Source: Anisodus tanguticus
Lineage: Eukaryota; Streptophyta; Magnoliopsida; Solanales; Solanaceae
DNA: 64,000 bases
Direction: 5' to 3'
Assembly (NCBI GenBank): GCA_034509755.1
Contig: CM067550.1
Span: forward strand, 4,023,001-4,087,000
Shown: one piece after another, positions 55,448 to 64,000 of the stretch
Layout of the letters: each line of letters starts with the position of its first letter
Numbering within the stretch: position 1 is the stretch's first letter
Notes under the pieces: generated by a model
Told to the model about the DNA's origin: nothing
Seen by the model: only the letters and a program-made list of their open reading frames with translations
Database searches by the model: none
Made by a program: the position numbers and the translations under genes

Positions 55448-55815
55448 AGATATTTTTCTCATGATTTCGATAATAAAATTCAAGTAATAATGTAAAAATG
55501 CAAGCAATAGGAGGAATCCGCCAGAGGAGGGGCTCTCGTCTCATTAGCTAGTTAGTGAGGCAATAACTTACCAAGGCGATGATCCGTAGCTGGTCCGAGA
55601 GGATGATCAGCCACACTGGGACGAACACTTGTCCTGAATCGACTTCTAGATCATAATGCTCTAGTAAATAACTAAAGAAAATAGATAGATGGGAGATAGA
55701 AAAATAGAAGAGAAACGCACTAATTATAGAAATATCTCCTTGTAATCCTTGAACATAGAAACTTTTCTCACGATTTCGATAATAATTTTCAAATAATAAT
55801 GTAAAAATATAAGCC
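55446..55815. repeat. Direct repeats of about 60 bp, 311 bp apart
   Basis: CATAGATATTTTTCTCATGA at 55446 and CATAGAAACTTTTCTCACGA at 55757 begin related stretches running to AATAATGTAAAAAT. The first abuts the truncated end of Copia F, so they may mark the ends or neighbourhood of a separate element. Not assigned to a family. Confidence 0.5.
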
Positions 55816-56170
55816 TAATTCATATTTTACGATCTTAAAACAATTTCATGTGTGCCACCAAATTGTATATGAATATACTAAGTTCATTTGTTAAAAAGAA
55901 TAACGAATCTAACTTTAAATTGTCACTCTCGCACCTAAAAGAGTTATTGCTTCAAATAAATTTGCCTTGCTAGTGCTAGCTTGCCCTCTATTATTACTGT
56001 ACAGAGCGGGGAAGAAACACTCCTTGTTCTCAATCATCGCTTACAAGCAAATTAGATAATATATTTTGAAATAATCAGATAGCGAACACTTATCTTAACA
56101 TTGTATAATCTAGACTTCATAAATCACAAATTTAAATCACAAATTATAATGATAGGTAGTTTAAAATTAG
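55816..56170. other. AT-rich spacer
   Basis: No gene, and no element recognised in this stretch. It leads into an antisense SINE at 56171. Confidence 0.4.
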
Positions 56171-56300
56171 TAACAATAATAACAACATACCCAGTATAAT
56201 CCCACAAAGTGGGGTCTGAGGAGAATAGAGTGTACGCAGACTTTACCCCTACCTTGTGAGGTAGGAAAAGATTGTATCCGATAGACCCTCGGCTCAAGAA
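56171..56300 (-). mobile_element. Au-type SINE, copy 5
   Basis: Plus strand: TAACAACATACCCAGTATAA, then TACGCAGACTTTACCCCTAC, then CGATAGACCCTCGGCTCAAG. This is the reverse complement of the Au SINE body. It is among the better preserved of the five copies. Confidence 0.82.
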
Positions 56301-56480
56301 AAATAATTCAAAGCAATCGGCAAAAGAAAGAAAGAAAATAGAAAAGTCATAACAAAATACGATATAAAGCATGATAATCAATCTGAAAAAGGATAGTTAT
56401 GAGTAGGGTAAAAAATTGTAGAACCCGATTTTATTGTCACTTTCTTCTGGATAGAAGAGGAACCAACAACCTGCTTTGCC

Positions 56481-56700
56481 TGAAAGACAACGTGTATACA
56501 CGGATGCAAACCGTGTATATCACCTATTCCTACCTTGTGTATAATTTACCTTATTTGTAGAATTATTGTACAAGTGTAATTATGGTATTAGTCTTGTATT
56601 AGGAAAATGTATTAAAGTTGTATTAGGAAAAGGTAGATTTATTTATTGTATATATAGACCTCTTCATTAATAAAAATAATCAAGAGATTATATTCTTTCA
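56481..56700 (+). repeat. 5' LTR of Copia G
   Basis: 220 bp. It contains the inverted phrase CGTGTATACACGG at the start and TATATATAGACC as a TATA-like box near 56650. Confidence 0.9.
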
Positions 56701-56854
56701 TGGTATCAGAAGTCTATGGCAAAATTTCCTTCTCCCAAAAACACCTTCCGCTGCCCACTTCCCTTCTCGGAATTTGAGATTCCGGTCACCGACCGACGAC
56801 TAATTTCTCCCAATTTTTCTTCCTAATTCCTAATTCTCCTCTTGTTCTTTCATC

Positions 56855-59800
56855 ATGTATTCCTCAAAGAACACGTTTCATCCTGCCCTTGCAGTCTCCA
56901 ACATCAAGAACCACATCTCTAACGTTCTTGAGATGGAAAACGTCCAATACGCGACGTGGGCAGAATTATTTAAAGTTCACGCACACTCTCATCGAGTCTT
57001 TCATCACACCATCCCCTCAGAAACATGCAAGGAGAAGGTGCCTACCACCGATGATGACACCGAGTTATGGTTAATTGTTGATGCTACGGTACTCTAGTGG
57101 ATTTATTCCACTATTTCTACGGATATCTTGCAGACTATTATTAAACCCGACGCTATGACAATGAACACTTGGAATAGGTTGCGTGATATATTCTAAGATA
57201 ACAAAAATTCCCGTGTCGTGACCCTTGAGCAGGAATTCTCTCACGTCAACATAGGGGATTTTCCGAATGTCTCAGCCTATTGTAAAAGGCTCAAGGAATT
57301 GGCGAATCAACTTAAGAACGTTAGTGCATCCGTCACGAATGATCGTCTTGTTCTTCAGATAGTTGCAGGCCTATCCGAGGCTTATAATGGCGTTGGGACG
57401 CTTCTTCGTCAAAGTAATCCTTTCCCACCATTCTACCAAGCATGTTCCATGCTTACCTTAGAAGAAGCCAACTTGGCTAAAAAGGCGACTACCGGAGCCA
57501 CTTCCGTCATGATGATGGCCACATCCGATGATCCTCACTCCTATCAGTCAATTCTAGCCACAACCGTAATAATGGTGGCGACAAAAATCGCAGCGGCCAC
57601 GACGGTGGCGGTGGGAGTAGCGACAGCAAGAGCGGCAGTGGCAGAGGTCATGGTGGTTGTGGCCAGCCAGCTGGGCCACAACACCACTGGCCACAGCCTT
57701 GGGCCAGTGCACAGTGGTCATGGGATTGGGCCAGTAGGCAGTGGCCCAATTTCTAGCCACAACCCCCAACAAATTGGGCCAGCTATTCCCAGCAGTTCCA
57801 GCGGCCCACTTCACAGCAAGTTCAGAATAGGCAGCCTACTGGGCATTAGTAGTAGGTTGGCATGCTGGGCCTTGGTAGTAGGCTGGCCTGCTTAGGCCTC
57901 GGCTTCAGCAGGCCTTCGTTGATACGGGCCCAATAGTAATTTCGACACCCATTGATAATGAAGCTGCGATACATACACCTGGATTAAATCCCCAGACGCA
58001 AATTGGTAGATGAACACCGGTGCCACTTCTCATATGACATCCGCACCAGGTAATTTCTCGTCTTATTTTATGTTGAGTGAAAATCGTGGCATAGTTTTTG
58101 GTAATGGTCATTCAATTCCAATTCATGATTATGGTCACTCAAACTTCTCACAACAGATAATTGAGTTTCTGTTAACTTTGACCCTTTTGGATTTTCTGTG
58201 AAGGATTTCACGACGGGGATACCTCTAATGAGATGTAATAGTCGGGGATAGCTTTATCAGATCACCACCACCACTACTTCCACGAGTCCAGCCTCACCAT
58301 CAATGTTTGCCGCTCTAGCACCTTCCTAATGGCATGCACGTCTGGGTCATCCGGGATTGTCTGTTATTTCTTCTCTTAAAAAAATAATTTTATTGATTGT
58401 AAGAGTACACGTAGTATTCAGATGTGTCATTCTTGTCCTCTAGGGAAATATGTTAAATTACCGTTTGTAGTCTCTACCTCTAGTACGTCGATGCCTTTTG
58501 ACATTATTCATAGTGATTTAAGGACATCTCCCGTTTTGAGCTCTTTGGGCCATCGTTATTATGTGTTATTTTTGGATGATTATTCTAATTTTTTGTGGAC
58601 CTTTCCTTTGTCTAAAAAGTCTCAAGTTTTTTCCACATTCTTAAAATTTAGAGCTTTCATCCGTACCCAATTTGAACGAGAGATTAAAAACATTCAATGT
58701 GATAATGGAAGGGAATATGATAATAGGCCGTTTCAGGAATTTGTGACACTAATGGCATAGTTTTTCGATTTTCTTGTCCTCATATGTCCTCATAAAATGG
58801 GAAAGCCAAACGAAAAATTCGTACCATTAATAATTTTGGCATCATGCATTACAAATGAGTACTTACCTCTTTAACATACTTCCTACCAAAGAATTAGCAT
58901 ATCAATCTCCCTTAAAAATTCTTTATCATAAAGACCATTTGTATTCTCATCTTAGGGTATTTGTGCTATCCACTTTTTCCATCCACTACAATTAACAAAT
59001 TTCAAGCATGTTCTACCGCTTGTGTATTTTTGGATTATCCATCTAATCATCGTGGTTATAAATGTTTTGATTTATCTTCTAATCATCGTAGTTGTCATGT
59101 TATTTTTGATGAAACTCATTTTCCGTTTGCTAAATTATTTCATCCCGTGTCTAGTTCGTATACTTTTTTGGATGATGGACCCTCACCGTATATCATCCAA
59201 CAATGGGCCCAATATTCCCGTGACCCGTCTCCGCCAGCAGGCCCACTACCTGCTAGCCCAAATAATCTCGGTACCAGTCCATAATCTCGGCCACTAGCCA
59301 GTCCAGTTTCAGTGTCTCAGCCAGCAGGCCCAATAAATTCTTCCTCTGGCCCACATATTTCCAGCCTACTTCCTGTTTTACCTGAGCCTGTTTCAGCTGG
59401 TCTGTTTCAGCTTATCGGCCAGCAGGCCCACTGCCTGCTGGCCACTCCAGCAGCGATCCAACACCATCCCCGGTCCAGTCCACTTCTATTTCGAGTCAAG
59501 GGCCCGTTACTCGTAGCCAACATGATATTTTTAAATCTAAACGACATTTTAATCTAAATTCTAATGTCACTAAAAATCCCCCACCACATAACCCAGTGTC
59601 TTCCCTTCATGACCCGAATTAGAAAATGGACATGAATGATGAATATAATGATCTTATTGAAAATATGACGTGGGAGTTGGTGCCCGTTCGCCTGGTGTCA
59701 ATATTATTCTTCTATGTGGATTTTTACTCATAAAGAAAATTCAGACGGTTCTTTTGAGTGGCATAAGGCCCGTCTTGTCGGTGATGGTAAAACTCAACAG

Positions 59801-61125
59801 GTTGACGTAGATTATGGAGAGACATTTAGTCCGGTGGTCAAACCGGCTACCATTCGCACTGTTCTCAGTCTAACTATCTCGAAAGCATGGCCCATTCATC
59901 AGCTAGATGTGAAAAATGCTTTCTTACATAATGATCTTAAGGAGACAATATATATGTATCAGCCCTTGGGTTTTAAGGACCCCAATTATCCTCACCATGT
60001 CTGTTTGCTGAAGAAGTCCTTGTATAGGCTTAAGCAGGCCCCACGTGCTTGGTATAAGAGGTTTGCAGATTATGTGTCTACTGTTGGATTTTCTCACAGC
60101 ATGACTGATCATTCTCTGTTCATCTATCGTCGTGGTACTTCTCTGGCATACATTCTATTATATGTAGATGATATTATATTGACTGCCTCTTCTGATAATC
60201 TACGCAAGTCTATCATGACCATTCTCAGTTCAGAATTTGCTATGAAAGACTTGGGGGCCTTGAGTTATTTTTTGGGTATAGCTGTCATTCGTCATGCAGG
60301 CGGTCTGTTCTTATCACAGAAGAAGTATGCGGCTGAGATTATTGAGAGAGCTGACATGTCATTTTGTAAGTCCTCTTCTACTCCGGTTGATACCAAACCG
60401 AAGCTGAGTGCTAATTCTAGCACACCATATGAGGATCTCACCACTATCGTAGTCTTGCAGGGGCTCTTCAGTATCTTACTTTCATGAGACCCGATATTAC
60501 TTATGCAGTACAAAAGATGTATTTATTTATGCATGATCCGAGGATTGAGCATATGCATGCACTCAATCGCATTATACGATACATACAGGGCACATATGAT
60601 TATGGTATGCATTTATATCCATCCTCTGTCTCTACTCCCATGTCTTATACAAATGCTGATTGGGGTGGATGTCCATTTACCAGACGTTCGACATCTGGTT
60701 ATTGTATATTTCTTGGTGATAACTTGGTTTCTTTGTTGGCAAAATACCAGGCTACTTTATCGCGATCCAGTGCGGAGGCCGAGTATCGAGGGTTAGCCAA
60801 TGTGGTGTCTGAGTCATGTTGGCTGTGTAATCTTCTATTAGAGATTCACTTTTCTATTCAGAAAGCTACCTTAGTCTACTTTGATAATGTTAGTGCAGTC
60901 TATCTCTCTGGGAATCCGATCCAACATCAGCGCACTAAACATATAGAGATGGATATTCACTTTGTTCGCGAAAATGTAGCTCGTGGACAAGTACGTGTCT
61001 TGCATGTCCTTTCACGGTTCCAAATTGCTGACATCTTTACTAAGGGTCTTCCCTTGGTTCTGTTTGAAGATTTTAGGTACAGTCTCAGCGTACGACAACT
61101 GCCCACTATGACTGCGGGGGTGTGA
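56855..61125 (+). pseudogene. Copia G gag-pol, lightly damaged
   Basis: The gag from ATG 56855 (MYSSKNTFHPALAVSNIKN) carries two in-frame stops (TAG near 57096, TAA near 57196). It otherwise stays in one frame to about 57550, then shifts. The protease starts at 58010 (MNTGATSHMTS, N instead of D) and has an internal deletion. The integrase core is at 58422-58760, with the D of FLDDYSNFLW and the D of QCDNGREYDN; the E region is broken. The integrase C-terminus is at about 58961-59180, then a Pro/Ser-rich linker. The RT is 59714-60487 with LLYVDDIIL, and RNase H is 60484-61125 with SRSSAEAEYRG and QHQRTKHIEM. RT and RNase H are essentially whole. Confidence 0.9.
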
Positions 61126-61400
61126 AAGACAACGTGTATACACGGATGAAAACTGTGTATATCACCTATTCCTACCTTGTATATAATTTACCTTATTTGT
61201 AGAATCATTGTACAAGTGTAATTATGGTATTAGTCTTGTATTAGAGAAATGTATTAAAGTTGTATTAGAAAAATGTAGATTTATTTATTGTATATCATGT
61301 ATATCTAACCTCTTCATTAATAAAAATAATTTATTTATTGTATATCATGTATATATAACCTCTTCATTAATGAAAATAATCAAAAGATTATATTCTTTCA
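61123..61400 (+). repeat. 3' LTR of Copia G
   Basis: 278 bp, very like the 5' LTR apart from an internal duplication of about 55-60 bp (61270-61380) containing the TATA-like region and CCTCTTCATTAAT. Confidence 0.9.
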
Positions 61401-61745
61401 TTGCATTCTCCATAATTTTGTGAAAATTAGAATCAGCGAAGTCATTTGCTTTCCGCTTTCTTTGTCAATTAACAAAATAAATAGCCCTGAATATATTCAT
61501 GTTGCTCGGTCTTCATGCAATTGCAACCAACAACTTGACAATGATGGCAAACCATCAAAGTGATAGTTGATGGTTTCCTTACCAGTTGTCTGGTGCAATA
61601 CCCCCTGTCGAATATTAGTAAGTGTTGTATCCCTCATAGTCAAAATTATTGAGGCATATTTGCTGCGGCTTGAGTTTGTAACTTCTGAGAAAATCTAACA
61701 TTAGGCTAATCTAATTAATCACTAACTTGTTTGAGTTGGGTGATA
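61401..61745. other. Spacer between Copia G and the Stowaway MITE
   Basis: No supported gene or element. Confidence 0.4.
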
Positions 61746-61997
61746 CTCCCTCCTTTCACTTTTACTTGTCCGCTATATTAAAAATAGATTTTCACTTTTA
61801 CTTGTCCACTTTCGCATATCATTTTTTTTTAATTCCTGTTTTACCCTTAGTATTAATTAATCATTTAAAATCATTTTGCAAATTCAATATAATTATACAC
61901 TAATTAATATGAATATCATGCTAAAATATGTACTTCATTTATTATTTTTTAAGGGGTGTGTAAAATTCATAATGGACAAGTAAAAGTGAACGGGGAG
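61746..61997. mobile_element. Stowaway MITE with TA target duplication
   Basis: It begins CTCCCTCCTTTCACTTTTAC and ends with the inverted terminus GTAAAAGTGAACGGGGAG. TA flanks both sides (61744-61745 and 61998-61999). 252 bp, AT-rich, no coding capacity. An internal repeat of the terminal phrase TTTTCACTTTTACTTGTCC lies about 45 bp inside the left end. Confidence 0.88.
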
Positions 61998-62985
61998 TAG
62001 TTTATATCATGGTCATAAATGTTATAATCATAGCCATGATACAAGAGCCAATTTCTGGCCATTGTAACGTCATTTAGTCTCATCCAAGAAATGATGAGTA
62101 TTATGTAGGGAGTTTGATATATAGTTATGATAAATATTGATGATGTAAAATGGATGTATACCTCTGTGCGGGCGAATGTCTCGTGGTCATTTCGTTTCAG
62201 GTTCTATGCATTAATTCAAGTCATCACAGTGCCATTAACTTTTGGGTCCAACTTTAAAGCAATGTACAGTCAACGTCTTTATTTGGGCAAGTAACCAATG
62301 CACTAAATCAATGTGGCTGTTGGGATCGCCACATCTTGAAGGCAGCCGTTTCTTTTTTGTTTGTTTTTTTTTTAAATTTTTTTAGTAGGATATTTAAATT
62401 AATAAAAAGGGTATTTAAGTTATCTTTTTAATTTTGGGGTTCATGCTTTTAATATAATATAAATAGATATATGAGTTCGCACTGATCTCTTGAAATCTGT
62501 AGATCATATCATATGCTATTGCAAGACACATTATTAATATCCCTCCATCGAATTCTAGTTTAAGCCTCAGCAGTTTTCACCACTTTTCTTTTCGAAGAAA
62601 TATAGAAGTGGACAACTATAACATATGAATATTGAACCTTACATTGAAATGTTAGACTTGTTGCCTTCAAGTGCAAAAAGACAACAACAAAATTTTATGC
62701 CAATTAGAGCAAGATTTAATTAAACTAATATTTCAGTTTATAATATTCGTTTTTGGCCCCATATTTCTTGCACATCAGCATTATATTTCAGTTTCATGCA
62801 TTTTGATGGAGGCTGTACGAGCATCATAAAGAAGAAAATGTTGCATGTAACCATATATCTATTAATGAATAGAAGTAATATGATTTCATTTCATATAATA
62901 CTCATGAATTACAACTTCGAGAATATAATGATAGTAGCAATATTACACAAGCTTAATGTTGTGTTAATACTACTATTAGAGGATG
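61998..62985. other. Spacer and 3' flank of the glycine-rich protein gene
   Basis: The right part (about 62600-62985) is the likely 3' UTR of the minus-strand gene ending at 62986. The left part holds a diverged copy of an AT-rich dispersed repeat (62370-62460). No other gene is seen. Confidence 0.45.
62370..62460. repeat. Dispersed AT-rich repeat, copy 2
   Basis: Diverged counterpart of 51300-51420 (ATTTAAGTTATCTTTTTAAT, then GGGTTCATGCTTTTAATATA). Family not identified. Confidence 0.45.
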
Positions 62986-64000
62986 TTAGTGATATCCTCC
63001 AATTCCACCACCACCTCCTCCACCAAAACCACCTCCTTCTCCTCCACCTACACCGCCTCCTCCACCAAATCCGCCTCCAAATCCACTTCCGGCACCTCCT
63101 CCAATTCCACCACCTAATCCTCCTCCTCCACCACCACCAAATCCTCCACCAATGCCGCCGCCCTTACCAAATCCTCCTCCTGCACCACCACCGACACCTC
63201 CTCCCGCACCACCACCGACACCTCCTCCGATGCCACCACCAACTCCTCCTCCTGCACCACCACCAATTCCTCCACCCTTACCAATTCCTCCTCCTACACT
63301 ACCACATCCACCTCCACCTACGCTACCACCGACACCGCCGCCTTTGCCAATACCACCTCCAATGCCACCACCCTTGCCAATACCACCTCCAGCAGCACCA
63401 CCAACTCCTCCACCAATGTTGTCACCTTTGCCAATACCACCTCCTATGCCACCACCTTTACCAATTACACCTCCAACACCACCACCGGCTCCTCCGCCTA
63501 TGCCACCACCGGCTCCTCCGCCTATGCCACCACCGGCTCCTCCGCCTATGCCACCACCAACTTCTCCACTAGCGCCAATACCACATCCTATGCCATCAGC
63601 TTTACCGATTCCACCTCCAACACCACCACCGGCTCCTCCGCCTATCCCACCACCAACTCCTCTACCAATGTCGCTGCCTTTGCCAATACCACCTCCTATG
63701 CCACCCCCTTTACCTACCCCTCCTCCAACACCACCACCGACTCCTCCACCTACGCCACCACCAGCTCCTCCACCGATACCACCACCTTTTCCAATTCCAC
63801 CTCCAACACCACCACCGGATCCTCCACCTACACCACCACCAGCTCCCCCACCGATACCACCGCCTTTTCCAATACCACCACCCTTTCCAATTCCACCTCC
63901 AACACCACCACCGACTCCTCCACCAATGCCACCACCTTTGCCAATTCCACCCCCAATGCCACCACCTTTTCCTATTCCTCCTCCTACGCCACCTCCAACT
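62986..64000 (-). CDS. Glycine-rich cell-wall structural protein, 3' part
   Basis: The minus-strand frame is open from the window edge down to TAA at 62988-62986, at least 337 codons. Glycine makes up well over half of the residues, in GGG runs separated by single I, V, A, M, F or L residues, with G-I-G-K-G units recurring. The C-terminus reads GGGGIGGYH, a common ending in this class. Such proteins carry an N-terminal secretion signal and are laid down in the cell wall, often in vascular tissue; the signal peptide and start lie beyond base 64000. There is no RRM or zinc knuckle in the visible part, which argues against the RNA-binding GRP class. Codons use GGT and GGA heavily. Copy number of repeats is likely to vary. 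Confidence 0.85.
   Translation of the reverse strand, partial: VGGGVGGGIGKGGGIGGGIGKGGGIGGGVGGGVGGGIGKGGGIGKGGGIGGGAGGGVGGGSGGGVGGGIGKGGGIGGGAGGGVGGGVGGGVGGGVGKGGGIGGGIGKGSDIGRGVGGGIGGGAGGGVGGGIGKADGIGCGIGASGEVGGGIGGGAGGGIGGGAGGGIGGGAGGGVGGVIGKGGGIGGGIGKGDNIGGGVGGAAGGGIGKGGGIGGGIGKGGGVGGSVGGGGCGSVGGGIGKGGGIGGGAGGGVGGGIGGGVGGGAGGGVGGGAGGGFGKGGGIGGGFGGGGGGGLGGGIGGGAGSGFGGGFGGGGGVGGGEGGGFGGGGGGGIGGYH
63470..63560 (-). repeat. Near-perfect 27-bp tandem repeats in the glycine-rich gene
   Basis: GCTCCTCCGCCTATGCCACC with flanking ACCACCG occurs three times in a row with period 27 (9 codons) on the plus strand between about 63486 and 63560. In the minus-strand frame it repeats G-G-I-G-G-G-A-G-G type units. 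Confidence 0.75.

Larger units (their letters stand above)
56481..61400 (+). mobile_element. Ty1/copia LTR retrotransposon G, both LTRs present
   Basis: LTRs 56481-56700 and 61123-61400 start TGAAAGACAACGTGTATACA and end ATTATATTCTTTCA. The primer site TGGTATCAGAAG follows the 5' LTR at 56701, and the purine tract GCGGGGGTG precedes the 3' LTR. The flanks TTGCC and TTGCA differ by one base, a likely target duplication. The 3' LTR is 58 bp longer because AAAAATAATTTATTTATTG and the adjoining segment are duplicated. It is the most nearly intact element of its family here. Confidence 0.92.

Noticed and set aside
62796..63572. His/Leu-rich protein on the plus strand
   Set aside because: It is the antisense of the glycine-rich gene. 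The minus strand gives a regular GGG-x pattern and a typical ending.

Overview
The window is nuclear DNA of a flowering plant, most probably a member of the Solanaceae. The basis is: spliced genes with plant-type introns; a chloroplast ribosomal protein L28 gene whose protein matches my memory of tobacco RPL28; several Au-type SINEs ending in TTG repeats; and a dense load of LTR retrotransposons, CACTA, hAT and Stowaway elements. The species cannot be named from the sequence alone.

Layout. (1) 1-202: remnant of a TRIM-like miniature LTR element. (2) 525-5691: Copia element A, minus strand, both LTRs present, coding region broken. (3) 5692-18240: unassigned DNA with an exact 92-bp tandem duplication, then a U2AF65-like splicing-factor gene with a probable 5' leader from about 6731 and nine coding exons (9730-17908). 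(4) 18241-21178: repeat-rich spacer with a decayed LINE, SINEs and a 582-bp hAT MITE with an 8-bp target duplication, ending about 170 bp before RPL28. (5) 21179-29349: RPL28, two exons split by a 7.7-kb intron that holds a whole 5.0-kb Copia element (B) and a SINE. (6) 29350-36309: a 109-bp tandem duplication, a doubtful small ORF, truncated Copia element C and a decayed hAT transposase. (7) 36678-50502: a 13.8-kb CACTA transposon with matching termini and a GAT target duplication. Its TNP1-like gene is broken by one short insertion, and truncated Copia D and complete Copia E sit inside it. (8) 50503-61400: Stowaway-like MITE, truncated Copia F, a SINE, and Copia G with both LTRs. (9) 61401-64000: a Stowaway MITE and the 3' part of a glycine-rich cell-wall protein gene on the minus strand, running off the window.

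Three host genes look functional: the U2AF-like factor (nuclear pre-mRNA splicing), RPL28 (plastid translation) and the glycine-rich protein (cell wall). They show no operon-like relation. Everything else is mobile DNA in various states of decay. I found no clear sign of a wholly new system. The most unusual host feature is a roughly 228-residue acidic insertion inside the third RRM (UHM) of the U2AF-like protein. The most informative genome feature is the nested CACTA block.
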